A stretch of 64,000 bases of DNA. Origin: Roseateles koreensis (GTDB lineage: Bacteria > Pseudomonadota > Gammaproteobacteria > Burkholderiales > Burkholderiaceae_C). The DNA lies in assembly GCF_028595305.1 (NCBI RefSeq), contig NZ_JAQQXS010000010.1, forward strand, positions 62,001-126,000. The letters are read 5' to 3'. The stretch's first letter is position 1, and each line of letters starts with the position of its first letter. Shown here piece after piece: positions 1 through 8,487 of this stretch. The translations under genes and the position numbers were made by a program. The notes below the pieces were generated by a model. It was given only the letters and a program-made list of their open reading frames with translations, was not told where the DNA came from and searched no databases.

Positions 1-1
1 G

Positions 2-304
2 GACAATCTGCAGCGCCTGCAGGAGGCCAAGGTGCCGCTGCTGCTGGGCTCCGACCTCTACAGTGGCACGGCGCTGGCAGAACTGCGCCAACTTGATGCG
101 CTGGGTGTCATTGAGCGCGCCAACTTGCTGCGCATCGCCACGATCGACACGCCCAAGGCGCTCTTCCCGAAGCGGCGAATTGGCTGTTTCGACGAGGGCT
201 GCGAGGCCAGCTTCCTCCTGCTCAAAAACAATCCGCTGAAAGAGCTGGAAACCCTGGACCACATCCAGATGCGTGTCAAACAGGGGCGGATCCTCAGCCA
301 ATGA
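2..304 (+). CDS. Amidohydrolase family protein, C-terminal end (partial)
   Basis: Only the last ~100 codons are in the window; the frame is open from base 2. The fragment has an LLGSD segment, which in imidazolonepropionase-like amidohydrolases carries the last metal-binding Asp of the TIM barrel. It is followed by a helix with the pattern of allelic amidohydrolase ends (ATIDTPKALF) and the small C-terminal beta-sandwich (RIGCFDEGCEASFLLL then NPL). The family hydrolyses cyclic amides or related bonds with one or two metals. The substrate cannot be told from this fragment. Assignment to the superfamily is by pattern; the exact enzyme is open. Confidence 0.7.
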   Translation, partial: DNLQRLQEAKVPLLLGSDLYSGTALAELRQLDALGVIERANLLRIATIDTPKALFPKRRIGCFDEGCEASFLLLKNNPLKELETLDHIQMRVKQGRILSQ

Positions 305-425
305 GCCAATGAGCCAGCGCACTGGTGAGCTGGCGGCTGATGGTGACGTGGCCACAGCCGCAGCCTTTCACCCCGCTTTTGTCCGCTGGCCGGCCGGGCT
401 TTTCAAACCCGGCTAGAGTCGCGGC

Positions 426-1658
426 ATGACACGCACCGCCCCACCCAACGCCCAGCCCTCGGCCCAACTCTCCATGAATCAAGTGCTGCTGTGCGGCGCC
501 TTGATCGTGACCCTGTCCATGGGCATCCGACACGGCTTCGGCCTGTGGTTGCAACCCATCACCATGGATCGCGGCTGGACGCGCGAGACCTTCTCCTTCG
601 CCCTGGCGGTACAGAACCTGGCCTGGGGCATTACCGGCCCGGTCACCGGCATGCTGGCCGACCGATTTGGCCCCTTCCGGGTCTTGGTGATGGGCGGCCT
701 GCTCTATGCGCTGGGCCTGGTGCTGATGGGTGTATCCAGTTCGGGGCTGGCCTTCATGGCAAGCGCCGGCTTGCTGGTGGGCATCGCACAATCGGGTACC
801 ACGTATGCGGTGATCTACGGGGTGATTGGCCGCAATGTCGCCCCTGATAAACGCTCCTGGGCGATGGGCGTGGCCGCAGCGGCAGGCAGCTTTGGCCAGT
901 TCTTGATGGTGCCCACCTCCAACTGGCTGATCGGGCACACTGGCTGGCAAAACGCTTTGTTCGTTCTGGGCGGTGCGGCCTTGTTCATCATCCCCCTGGC
1001 ACTGGGCCTGCGCGAGCCCAAGGGCGCGACCACGCTGCACCCCCACCACCAAAGCATTGGCCAGGCGCTGCGCGAGGCCTTCGGGTACCGCAGCTTCCAA
1101 CTGCTGATGCTGGGCTACTTTGTCTGCGGCTTTCAGGTGGTGTTCATTGGCGTGCACATGCCCAGTTACTTGAAGGACCACGGTTTGAGCCCGCAAGTGG
1201 CCACCTACGCGCTGGCCCTGATTGGCCTGTTCAATGTCGTCGGCACCTATGCGGCGGGCTCGCTGGGCCAGCACATGCCCAAGCGCTACATCCTGTCCAG
1301 CATCTACGCCTTGCGCGCCGTGGCCATCGTCACCTTTTTGAACGTGCCGCTCACGCCCAACTCCGTGTACATCTTTTCGGCGGTGATGGGGGTGCTGTGG
1401 CTGTCGACGGTGCCGCCCACCAATGCGGTGCTGGCGCAGATCTTCGGTGTGCAGCACATGTCTATGCTCGGCGGTTTTGTGTTCTTGAGCCATCAGATCG
1501 GCAGCTTCCTGGGCGTCTGGTTGGGCGGGCGGCTGTACGACCTCTCGGGCAGTTACGACATTGTCTGGTGGCTGGCGGTGGCCTTGGGGGTGATGGCCGC
1601 ACTGGTCAATCTGCCGGTGCGTGAAACCGCCATTCCCCGCCAAGCCGTGCCGGCATGA
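426..1658 (+). CDS. MFS transporter
   Basis: A 410-residue protein of almost entirely hydrophobic helices, the usual size of a 12-helix major facilitator. The loop between helices 2 and 3 has the family signature GMLADRFGPFRVLV (G-x-x-A-D-R-x-G), and the central loop (LREPKGATTLHPHH) is short and polar. It should sit in the inner membrane and carry a small organic solute by antiport or symport; the substrate is not readable. The start ATG follows about 120 bp of noncoding sequence, so it probably has its own promoter. Its stop overlaps the start of the small ORF at 1655 by four bases (ATGA), suggesting translational coupling. Confidence 0.9.
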   Translation: MTRTAPPNAQPSAQLSMNQVLLCGALIVTLSMGIRHGFGLWLQPITMDRGWTRETFSFALAVQNLAWGITGPVTGMLADRFGPFRVLVMGGLLYALGLVLMGVSSSGLAFMASAGLLVGIAQSGTTYAVIYGVIGRNVAPDKRSWAMGVAAAAGSFGQFLMVPTSNWLIGHTGWQNALFVLGGAALFIIPLALGLREPKGATTLHPHHQSIGQALREAFGYRSFQLLMLGYFVCGFQVVFIGVHMPSYLKDHGLSPQVATYALALIGLFNVVGTYAAGSLGQHMPKRYILSSIYALRAVAIVTFLNVPLTPNSVYIFSAVMGVLWLSTVPPTNAVLAQIFGVQHMSMLGGFVFLSHQIGSFLGVWLGGRLYDLSGSYDIVWWLAVALGVMAALVNLPVRETAIPRQAVPA

Positions 1659-1780
1659 AAGCGCGGTGGCGGCTTGGACTGTGGCTCTTGTGCGCCACCG
1701 CGCTGGGCCTGGTGTTTTTCGCTTATGTGCGGCCTGAACTGATGGTCACGCTTTCTGAACAACTTTGGGCCTGCTTTTGA
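1655..1780 (+). CDS. 41-residue predicted membrane peptide
   Basis: A very short frame, MKARWRLGLWLLCATALG then a continuous hydrophobic stretch up to FFAYVR and a polar tail ending in WACF. It has a basic N terminus and one membrane span, so it would insert as a single-pass inner membrane peptide. Its ATG overlaps the MFS stop (ATGA), and its own stop overlaps the TTG proposed as the methyltransferase start (TTGA). Such chained overlaps are what a real gene in an operon looks like, and without it there would be an unexplained gap. No function is recognised; it may serve only to couple translation. Confidence 0.5.
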   Translation: MKARWRLGLWLLCATALGLVFFAYVRPELMVTLSEQLWACF

Positions 1781-2403
1781 CAACGCATCCCTTGCACCCA
1801 ACGCCCGCTGCATCGCTGCCCCCTGCGGTATCGCCGTGGTTGTTGCGCTGGCCTCAGACCTTGATGCCCGGTGCGCGGGCGCTTGACGTGGCCTGCGGTT
1901 CGGGCCGCCATGTGCGCTGGCTCGCCCAGGCTGGCCTGCGGGTCACGGGTGTTGACCGTGACGCAGCGGCCACGGCACCGCTTCAGCCATTGGCCGAAAT
2001 CATCACAGCCGATCTCGAGGGCGGCCCCTGGCCCTTGGCGGATCGGCAATTTGACCTCGTGCTGGTCACAAACTACCTCTGGCGCCCTTTGTTGCCCCGC
2101 ATCCTGGCCGCCGTTGCGCCGGGCGGCTGGCTGATCTACGAGACTTTCGCCTTGGGGCAACATGTCATCGGCCGGCCGTCTCGCGCAGAGTTTTTATTGC
2201 GTCCCGGCGAATTGCTGCAAATCTGCCAGGGGCTGCGTGTGGTGGGCTATGAAGACGGCTTCGAGCCCGGCGCCGAGTTACCGCCCGGTGACACAAAAAT
2301 TGCTCCGCCGGTCAACGGCCGCTACGTCCAGCGCGTTGCCGCAGTTCGCGCCCCGCCCGCGGATGACGGGGTTTTCCTGCGATATGCCCTACCCGGCCGA
2401 TAA
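1777..2403 (+). CDS. Class I SAM-dependent methyltransferase
   Basis: About 208 residues. The SAM-binding motif I is clear (LDVACGSGRHVRWL), followed by an acidic strand end (VTGVDRD) and a motif-IV-like segment (FDLVLVTNYLWRPL), then AAVAPGGWLIYETF, typical of Rossmann-fold methyltransferases. The substrate is unknown. I chose the TTG at 1777 because it overlaps the stop of the preceding 41-codon ORF; another TTG at 1765 and a GTG further in are possible. It lies directly upstream of dapA but has no obvious link to lysine synthesis. Confidence 0.8.
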   Translation: MTTHPLHPTPAASLPPAVSPWLLRWPQTLMPGARALDVACGSGRHVRWLAQAGLRVTGVDRDAAATAPLQPLAEIITADLEGGPWPLADRQFDLVLVTNYLWRPLLPRILAAVAPGGWLIYETFALGQHVIGRPSRAEFLLRPGELLQICQGLRVVGYEDGFEPGAELPPGDTKIAPPVNGRYVQRVAAVRAPPADDGVFLRYALPGR

Positions 2404-2449
2404 AGCGGGCTCCGGCTGAGTAGAATCAGCCGATTAGAAGGAATGCTCA

Positions 2450-3331
2450 ATGAACGGACTAGTTGGCAGCATCGTCGCGCTCGTGACGCCGATGCTTGAA
2501 GATGGCAGCGTAGATTACCCAACTCTGCGCAAACTGATCGACTGGCATATTGCCGAAGGCACCGACTGCATTGGCGTCGTCGGTACCACCGGCGAGTCGC
2601 CCACGGTCAGCATGGAAGAAAACCGCGAAATCATTCGCGCGGCGGTCGAGCATGCCAAAGGCCGGGTGCCCATCATGGCCGGCACCGGCGCCAATTGCAC
2701 GGCTGAAGCCATTGAGCTGAGCCGTTATGCGAAAGAAGTCGGGGCCGACTGCACACTGTCTGTCGTGCCCTACTACAACAAGCCTTCTCAAGAAGGCATC
2801 TATCAGCACTACAAGGCCATCGCCGAAGCCGTAGACATCCCCATGATGCTCTACAACGTGCCCGGTCGCACGGTGGCCGATATGGCGCCTGAAACTGCCC
2901 TGCGCTGCGCTTCGCTGCCCGGCGTGTTCGGCGTTAAGGAAGCCACGGGCAATATCGAACGCGCTGCATATTTGATCAAGAATGCCCCTAAAGGCTTCTC
3001 GATCTACTCCGGCGACGACGGCACCGCTATCGCACTGATGCTGCTGGGCGGTCACGGCAATGTGAGCGTCACGGCCAACGTGGCTCCCCGCGCTATGCAT
3101 GAATTGTGCAAGGCAGCCCTGGCTGGCGACATTGCCACGGCGCGTCGCATCCACTTCCAACTGCTGTGCCTGCACAAGAACTTGTTCTGCGAGTCCAGCC
3201 CGGCCCCCACCAAATGGGCGCTGGCCAAGCTGGGACGCATCAACCCGACCATGCGCCTGCCCATCACCGACCTAACACCGGCCGGTCAGGCCCTGGTCGA
3301 ACAAGCCATGAAAGACAGCGGCCTGATTTGA
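2450..3331 (+). CDS. dapA: 4-hydroxy-tetrahydrodipicolinate synthase
   Basis: DapA condenses pyruvate with aspartate-4-semialdehyde, the first committed step of the diaminopimelate/lysine pathway in the cytoplasm. At 293 residues it has the family length. It shows the Thr pair of the active-site relay in GVVGTTGES, the relay Tyr in [10 protein letters not shown], and the Schiff-base Lys in [10 protein letters not shown]. The start ATG is preceded by AGAAGGA at a good distance. The order dapA then bamC is conserved in many proteobacteria. Confidence 0.97.
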   Translation: MNGLVGSIVALVTPMLEDGSVDYPTLRKLIDWHIAEGTDCIGVVGTTGESPTVSMEENREIIRAAVEHAKGRVPIMAGTGANCTAEAIELSRYAKEVGADCTLSVVPYYNKPSQEGIYQHYKAIAEAVDIPMMLYNVPGRTVADMAPETALRCASLPGVFGVKEATGNIERAAYLIKNAPKGFSIYSGDDGTAIALMLLGGHGNVSVTANVAPRAMHELCKAALAGDIATARRIHFQLLCLHKNLFCESSPAPTKWALAKLGRINPTMRLPITDLTPAGQALVEQAMKDSGLI

Positions 3332-3478
3332 GTGCGGCGGCGCACATGCGCCCTGCCCTTGTTTGGCTTTTACAAGCCTTTGCAAAACGGCCCATCGTCA
3401 TCTGCTCTAATCGCCCCACCGTTTTCTTGAAGCCGCTGCCTCAATCGCTCACCGCAGCCGCAGCCTTGACCCCCGGAG

Positions 3479-4678
3479 ATGTCTAGCGTGACTCGTTCCT
3501 CAAATGTTCCCTTGCAGCATCCCACGCTGCGCTTGACTTCGCTGATCCTGGTGAGCGCGTTGGCGGCAGCCGGCTGCTCGTCCATCGACAAAGTGATCTC
3601 CTCCGACAAGGTGGACTACCGCAGCGGTGCCAAACAAACCACCGGCCTGGACGTACCGCCTGACCTGACTCAGTTGGCGCGCGACAACCGCAACCCGGCA
3701 AGCGGTGGCGTGGTCAGCGCAGCGGCGCTGCAACAAAGCGCCGCCGGCAAGGCCGCCTCGGCCAGCATGGCACCGGCGGCCAACAACACGGTAGCACTCA
3801 ACGCTGCAGGCAATATCCGCCTGGAGCGTGATGGCAACGTGCGCTGGTTGCACACCGACCTCAGCCCTGAGCAACTGTGGCAACCCGTGAAAGATTTTTG
3901 GACGGAACGCGGCTTTGAGCTGACCACTGAGCAAGCCGACGTAGGCCTGATGGAAACCAACTGGAACGAGAACCGCGCCAAGCTTCCGCAGGACATCATC
4001 CGTTCCACCATCGGCAAGGTGTTCGACAACTTGTATTCGTCCGGTGAACGCGACATGTTCCGCACCCGCGTCGAGCGCAATGCAAAGGGTGGCACCGACA
4101 TCTATATTTCCCACAAGGGTGTGCAAGAGGTCTACACCAACCAGCAAAAAGAAAGTACCGCCTGGCAAGCCCGCCCCAGCGATCCATTGCTGGAGAGTGA
4201 AATGCTCTCGCGCCTGATGCTGAAACTCGGCGCCAAAGATGAAGCTGCCAAGGCCGCGTTGGTCGCAGCCTCCGCCCCTGTGGCTCAAGTGGCCGCCGCT
4301 GGCGTGGATGCCCCCAAGAATCGCAGCTTGGCCGACGTACCCGACGAACTGCAAGTGGCCGAAGGCTTTGAGCGCGCTTGGCGCCGTGTGGGCCAGTCGT
4401 TGGATCGCCACGGCTTCACCGTGGAAGACCGCGACCGCAAGCAGGGGCTGTTCTTCCTGCGCTACGCCGATCCCAATCAAGCCGGCAAGGACGAGCCCAA
4501 TTTCTTCCAACGCCTGTTCAGCAAAGATGAGGGTGGTGCAGCCAAGGTGCGCTACCGCGTAGCCGTCAAGTCCGAAGGCGAGCGCAGCACCGTCTCGGTT
4601 CTGGACGACAAAGGCCAGAAACAGACTAACGAGATTGCCAAGCGCATTCTCAATTTGCTGATGGATGACCTGCGCTGA
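3479..4678 (+). CDS. bamC: Outer membrane assembly lipoprotein BamC
   Basis: BamC (NlpB) is an accessory lipoprotein of the BAM complex that folds beta-barrel proteins into the outer membrane. The 399-residue product has a basic start, a hydrophobic stretch and a lipobox (AAAGC, then SS), so it should be lipidated. After it comes the unstructured segment with YRSGAKQTTGLDVPPDLTQL, which matches the conserved BamC stretch that binds BamD, then two helix-grip domains separated by an Ala-rich linker. Position after dapA agrees with E. coli. A terminator-like hairpin follows. Confidence 0.93.
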   Translation: MSSVTRSSNVPLQHPTLRLTSLILVSALAAAGCSSIDKVISSDKVDYRSGAKQTTGLDVPPDLTQLARDNRNPASGGVVSAAALQQSAAGKAASASMAPAANNTVALNAAGNIRLERDGNVRWLHTDLSPEQLWQPVKDFWTERGFELTTEQADVGLMETNWNENRAKLPQDIIRSTIGKVFDNLYSSGERDMFRTRVERNAKGGTDIYISHKGVQEVYTNQQKESTAWQARPSDPLLESEMLSRLMLKLGAKDEAAKAALVAASAPVAQVAAAGVDAPKNRSLADVPDELQVAEGFERAWRRVGQSLDRHGFTVEDRDRKQGLFFLRYADPNQAGKDEPNFFQRLFSKDEGGAAKVRYRVAVKSEGERSTVSVLDDKGQKQTNEIAKRILNLLMDDLR

Positions 4679-4720
4679 TTCGTCACTGACCCTGCGCCTG
4701 ACAACCCGTTCCACCCCAAT

Positions 4721-4758
4721 AACGCCACCGCCTTTCAGGCCGGTGGCGTTTGTATTTT
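4721..4758 (+). terminator. Rho-independent terminator after bamC
   Basis: A perfect 10-bp stem AACGCCACCG / CGGTGGCGTT closes a 10-base loop and is followed by a T-rich run (TGTATTTT). It lies 43 bp past the bamC stop and would end the dapA-bamC transcript before the next gene. Confidence 0.8.
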
Positions 4759-4796
4759 GGCCATGATGCGTCAAGGCAATCAACGCCCGAAAATCC

Positions 4797-5576
4797 ATGC
4801 GATTTTGTAGTCTCGGCAGTGGCAGCGGCGGCAATGCCACTTTGGTGGAAGCCAGCCAGGGCATCACCCGCACCCAGTTGCTAGTGGATTGCGGCTTCAG
4901 CCTGCGCGAGCTGACCCGCCGCTTGGAGCGTGCAGGCAGCGGCCTTGACCAACTGAACGGCGTGTTCATCACCCACGAGCACGGCGACCACGTGGGCTGC
5001 GCACTCGCGTTGAGCCAACGCCACCGCATACCGTTGTGGACGAGCCGCGGCACCTGGCGCGCCATCGGCAACCCCGACTTTGACCACACGCTGCTTCACT
5101 TCGCCCGTGACGCCGAGGGCATCGCGCTCGGTGATCTGCAGGTGCAGCCTTTCGCTGTCCCGCATGATGCCCAGGAGCCTCTGCACCTGCGCTGCAGCGA
5201 CGGCGCACGCCACCTGGGCTTGGTCACCGATCTCGGTTGCACCAGTGCCCGCGTGATCCAAGCCCTGCAAGCGTGTGATGCGCTGCTGCTGGAATGCAAT
5301 CACGACGCCACATTGCTCAAAGGCTCAAGCTACCCCGCCAGCGTGAAAAAACGCATTTCGGGCACCCATGGCCATCTGTCCAACGATCAGGCGGCCGACC
5401 TGTTGATGCAATGCATGCACCCGCGTTTGGGCACAGTGATTGCCGCCCACCTGAGCGAACGCAACAATCGCCCGGAGCTCGCTGCCCAGGCGATCGCCGA
5501 TGTTTTAGGCCGCAATTTGAGCGACATCCCGGTCGCGCATCAGGCCCGAGGGTCGCCCTGGTTTGACTTGGGCTGA
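4797..5576 (+). CDS. MBL-fold metallohydrolase (YycJ/WalJ-like)
   Basis: A 259-residue metallo-beta-lactamase-fold protein. It opens with MRFCSLGSGSGGNATLV, a start typical of the YycJ/WalJ group, and carries the metal motif THEHGDHVG. Later ligands are in FAVPHDAQEP, the strand end LVTDLG, and the late His in IAAHLSERNN. WalJ-like members are proposed to be nucleases or phosphodiesterases; the activity here is inferred from the family. It is convergent with the following lipoprotein gene and shares a two-way terminator with it. Confidence 0.88.
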   Translation: MRFCSLGSGSGGNATLVEASQGITRTQLLVDCGFSLRELTRRLERAGSGLDQLNGVFITHEHGDHVGCALALSQRHRIPLWTSRGTWRAIGNPDFDHTLLHFARDAEGIALGDLQVQPFAVPHDAQEPLHLRCSDGARHLGLVTDLGCTSARVIQALQACDALLLECNHDATLLKGSSYPASVKKRISGTHGHLSNDQAADLLMQCMHPRLGTVIAAHLSERNNRPELAAQAIADVLGRNLSDIPVAHQARGSPWFDLG

Positions 5577-5616
5577 GCGCCTGCACCGTCACACCATCGC
5601 GCATCCGAAGCGCGCA

Positions 5617-5653
5617 TAAAAAAACCGCCGGGCTTGCGCCAGGCGGTTTTTTA
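5617..5653. terminator. Bidirectional terminator
   Basis: A run of A, then ACCGCC, a loop containing CTTGCGC, then GGCGGT and six T. The A-run and T-run flank the stem, so it can stop transcription from both sides; it lies between the convergent MBL gene and the small lipoprotein gene. A close relative of this hairpin is found after rplS. Confidence 0.85.
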
Positions 5654-5673
5654 AGAGAACCGACGAAAGTCGA

Positions 5674-5907
5674 TTACTTCTTGGCAGCGTCCACAGCAGA
5701 AGCTGCAGCGTCAACCACGGCGGAAGCAGCAGCTTCAGCACCGGTGGTGACTGCGGAAGCAGCAGCGGAAGCAGCGGTGTCAACAGCGCTGGCGGCTGCC
5801 GAAGCGGCTTCAGCCACGGGAGCCACAACAGCGGCTTCTTCCTTCTTGCCGCAAGCGGTCAGGGCAACAGCAGCCAACAGGGTAGCCAACAGGATCGACT
5901 TGTTCAT
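5674..5907 (-). CDS. Small Ala-rich lipoprotein
   Basis: A 77-residue protein beginning MNKSILLATLLAAVALTACGKK. It has a short signal peptide and a clear lipobox (LTAC), so it is predicted to be lipidated and anchored in a periplasm-facing membrane. The mature part is almost only Ala, Ser, Val and a few Asp, Glu and Lys, in AAASAV-like repeats, suggesting an amphipathic helix as in Lpp- or YgdI-type small lipoproteins. I chose the second in-frame ATG because AGGAC stands 5 bases upstream of it, inside the longer reading. Function is unknown. Confidence 0.8.
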   Translation of the reverse strand: MNKSILLATLLAAVALTACGKKEEAAVVAPVAEAASAAASAVDTAASAAASAVTTGAEAAASAVVDAAASAVDAAKK

Positions 5908-6093
5908 ACTTGTCCTCAAAATTCGTTAAACGACGATGCAATTACCGGTAATTTTTGAAGCATCACGGTGGTTTCAATTCTTCATAACTTCAGTCAGAAT
6001 CGATCAACCGCGTACTTCGGCGTCACAAGACGAGGAAACCTCGAGCGCTTCCATCGCCTAGCCTACAAGTATAGCCGGTACTTTTGTCACGAA

Positions 6094-6657
6094 TCACAGC
6101 CCCAAGGTTGTTGCAGCAAATGATTCGTAAGATCGTTGCAAGCTCGCGTCAAATTTCACACGCAAATGATGGGCAGACACCCGGTCCGCTGCAATCACTC
6201 CTCGCCAGCGAATCGTATCCCGCAAACTGACTGATAAAGTCAGGTCAGCACCTTCGGCCAAAAACATCGCGGCCGGCGCCGAATGGCCTTGCGGCCAGGC
6301 ATCCACGTCACAGGCATGCGCCGTCACGCAATGGCCGTATCGGCCCCGCCATTGCACAAAACGGGGATGACGGCGAGACACCTCATCAAACTGCTGCGCC
6401 AGCAAATGCAAACGCCGGCCCGGCTTGGCCCAGCCACGCAAAGCCGCCAGCACAGAGGCATCGGACAAGGGCCAGTCGGAGAAACTCGCATCCATCCAGA
6501 ACATTTCCCGGCAACCATCAGGCCGGGCATGTTCGACAATCGCCGCCGCCAGCACAGACAAAAATGCCTGGCGCCCCTCAAAGGCACCCAGCAGCAATGG
6601 CGACGCAGGCGGTACGACCGCTTTGATCTCGGCTTGGTTCTCTGAGTCATCCGCCAT
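6094..6657 (-). CDS. Conserved hypothetical protein
   Basis: A 187-residue soluble protein without signal peptide or membrane segment. Visible features are a segment MFWMDASFSDWPLSDASVL, then RGWAKPGRRLHLLAQQFDE with HPRFVQWRGRYGH, and a C-terminal DTIRWRGVIAADR. The pattern (strands alternating with a short arginine/histidine-rich core) resembles a domain that in other betaproteobacteria is found alone or behind GNAT acetyltransferases; that comparison is from memory and unproven. It reads the same way as the downstream-numbered uL16 hydroxylase gene, with about 98 bp between them. No function is assigned. Confidence 0.65.
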   Translation of the reverse strand: MADDSENQAEIKAVVPPASPLLLGAFEGRQAFLSVLAAAIVEHARPDGCREMFWMDASFSDWPLSDASVLAALRGWAKPGRRLHLLAQQFDEVSRRHPRFVQWRGRYGHCVTAHACDVDAWPQGHSAPAAMFLAEGADLTLSVSLRDTIRWRGVIAADRVSAHHLRVKFDASLQRSYESFAATTLGL

Positions 6658-6755
6658 AAGCTCTCCTGCACATGAGGGGAAAGCCCCCGTTGGGAATCAC
6701 AGGGGGATACGGTGAGACGGCAGGGCCAGGCGCCCCCCATTGCTGGCGAATATTT

Positions 6756-7868
6756 TCAAGCCGGGCGCACCCAACCGTCTTCGGCCCATTGTTCGAGCAA
6801 ATCACGCGCGCCTTCAGACAACTGCCCCAGTTGTTTAGCCGTCAACACGCGGTGGTCTGCAAACTCACGCATCAATCGGGCATCACGCCCGCTGGCGCGG
6901 AAAGACTCGCCATTGATGAAGATGTGCGCGGTGTCATACAACATGCGGCTGCGCCGATCCAGTGCCGCGTTGCACCCCTCAGGCAGCGGCGCTCCGGCAT
7001 CGAACCAAACCCGCGGTTTGGGTTCGGTCATGGCCTCGCCCAGTGCACGCTCAAGCGCCAAGGGTTCACGCAGGGCACGCTCTGCCGCATCCCGTGCGAA
7101 TTCCAGCAACTGCGCTGGCACCAACCCCGGTGTACTCGTGGCAGGCTGTTTGGGGTCGGCATACATTTTATTGGCGTAATGCTGGTCCTCGTCGTCCATC
7201 AAACGGCTCAACAAATCTTTGGCCAATTCTGCCCGCCAAGGCGTGCGAAAACCCACCGAGCAAGTCATGCATTCTCCGATCGCCACGCCGTCATGCGCCC
7301 AACCCGGCGGCAAATACAGCATGTCGCCCGCGTCCAGCACAAACTCTTGCTCGGGCTCGAAGTTGGCAATGATTTTCAAGGGCACGTCATCACGCAACTG
7401 CGCGTCAGGCTGCCGGCCAATGCGCCAGCGGCGCTGCCCTTGCACCTGAATCAAAAACACATCGTAAGAATCGAAATGCGGGCCAACGCCGCCGCCATCG
7501 CTGGCGTAGGAAATCATCAAGTCATCCAGCCGCGCTTCGGGCACGAAACGGAAATCCTTCAACATCTCGTAAGCGGCGGGCACATGTTGCTCCAGCCCCT
7601 GCACCAACAAGGTCCAGGCCGGCTTGGCATAAGGCGGCAGCTTGGCAATCGGCCCCTGACGCAGGGACCAACGTCCGTCAAACGCGCTGACCAAGCGCGA
7701 CTCCACATCTTCGCTGGCCGCCAGTGCGGCCAGCTCGACGCGGGTGGCTGGTGGTTTGACGCCTGGCATCGCCTGGCGAACCAGCAGCGGCTTTTTTTGC
7801 CAGTAACGGCGCATGAATTGCGCTGGCGACAAGCCGCCTAGCAAGGGGAGTGCAATTGAAATATCCAT
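6756..7868 (-). CDS. Ribosomal protein uL16 3-hydroxylase (cupin/JmjC, RoxA/YcfD family)
   Basis: A 2-oxoglutarate/Fe(II) oxygenase of the YcfD/RoxA type, which hydroxylates an arginine of ribosomal protein L16. The product is ~370 residues, matching E. coli YcfD. The iron motif H-x-D is in GVGPHFDSYDVF (His ~131, Asp ~133) with the distal His in PPGWAHDG (~192). The tail FINGESFRASGRDARLMREF fits the family's C-terminal winged-helix part. The chosen ATG has GGAGA 9 bases upstream; an earlier in-frame ATG would leave that site inside the gene. It is divergent from the FKBP gene, so both share the short region 7869-7933. Confidence 0.88.
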   Translation of the reverse strand: MDISIALPLLGGLSPAQFMRRYWQKKPLLVRQAMPGVKPPATRVELAALAASEDVESRLVSAFDGRWSLRQGPIAKLPPYAKPAWTLLVQGLEQHVPAAYEMLKDFRFVPEARLDDLMISYASDGGGVGPHFDSYDVFLIQVQGQRRWRIGRQPDAQLRDDVPLKIIANFEPEQEFVLDAGDMLYLPPGWAHDGVAIGECMTCSVGFRTPWRAELAKDLLSRLMDDEDQHYANKMYADPKQPATSTPGLVPAQLLEFARDAAERALREPLALERALGEAMTEPKPRVWFDAGAPLPEGCNAALDRRSRMLYDTAHIFINGESFRASGRDARLMREFADHRVLTAKQLGQLSEGARDLLEQWAEDGWVRPA

Positions 7869-7933
7869 GGCCACCATTCTCCGCGCAAAGCCCGCCAAAC
7901 GACTGAGGCAACGCAATATGAAACAATACGGGC

Positions 7934-8455
7934 ATGCGAATTTCTGCCCCCTGCGTCGTCAGCCTGACCTGGCGACTTGAAGATGCCCAAGGTCAATTGA
8001 TTGACGAATTGGACGAGCCCCTGGAGTTTTTCTACGGCGGCCAAGACCTTTTCCCCAAAGTCGAAGAGGCCCTGCTTGATCAACAGCAAGGCTACCAAGG
8101 TAGCTTGGCACTTGAACCCGAGCACGCCTTTGGCGACTACGACTCGAACCTGGTCTGCTTTGAATCGCGCACCCTGTTCCCCGACGAAGTCGAGCCCGGT
8201 ATGCAGATTGAAGGCCTGCCCGAAGGCGCCGCCACCGAAGACATGCCCGCTGACATGATCTACACCGTCACCGACGTCTACCCGGAGCATGTCATGCTGG
8301 ACGGCAACCATCCGCTGGCCGGTATTGGCCTGCGCATGCACCTCAAGGTGGTGGACGTGCGTGAGGCCACTGACGCCGAAATCGAAGCCGGCACCTTGGG
8401 AGAGGCCGTGTTCAGCGTGATCGGCGGCGCCCCACCGGATACGGCATTGCACTAA
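7934..8455 (+). CDS. FKBP-type peptidyl-prolyl isomerase, SlyD-like
   Basis: A 173-residue SlyD-type protein that should speed cis-trans isomerisation of prolyl bonds and act as a chaperone in the cytoplasm. The N-terminal part reads as a split FKBP domain (TWRLEDAQGQLIDEL, PLEFFYGG, FPKVEEALL). The insert-in-flap chaperone domain follows (PEHAFGDYDSNLV to the segment around DVYPEHVMLDGNHPLAG), then strand HLKVVDVREAT closes the FKBP part. The His-rich metal tail of E. coli SlyD is missing, as is common. It faces the resident dut 3' remnant. Confidence 0.85.
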   Translation: MRISAPCVVSLTWRLEDAQGQLIDELDEPLEFFYGGQDLFPKVEEALLDQQQGYQGSLALEPEHAFGDYDSNLVCFESRTLFPDEVEPGMQIEGLPEGAATEDMPADMIYTVTDVYPEHVMLDGNHPLAGIGLRMHLKVVDVREATDAEIEAGTLGEAVFSVIGGAPPDTALH

Positions 8456-8462
8456 AACCTGC

Positions 8463-8484
8463 CCGCGGGGCCACCTCCCCGCGG
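8463..8484. terminator. GC-rich hairpin between convergent genes
   Basis: A perfect 8-bp stem CCGCGGGG / CCCCGCGG with a 6-base loop in the 32-bp gap between the FKBP gene and the dut 3' end. There is no T-run, so it may only slow transcription or protect the mRNA ends. Confidence 0.4.
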
Positions 8485-8487
8485 CCC

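Noticed and set aside
294-1643. Long minus-strand frame opposite the MFS gene
   Set aside because: Antisense shadow of a high-GC gene; full of His, Gln and Gly without any fold-like pattern.
5674-5907. Ala-rich gene as a tandem repeat without coding function
   Set aside because: It has a ribosome site, a proper signal peptide and lipobox, and a stop followed by a terminator, so it is a real small lipoprotein gene.
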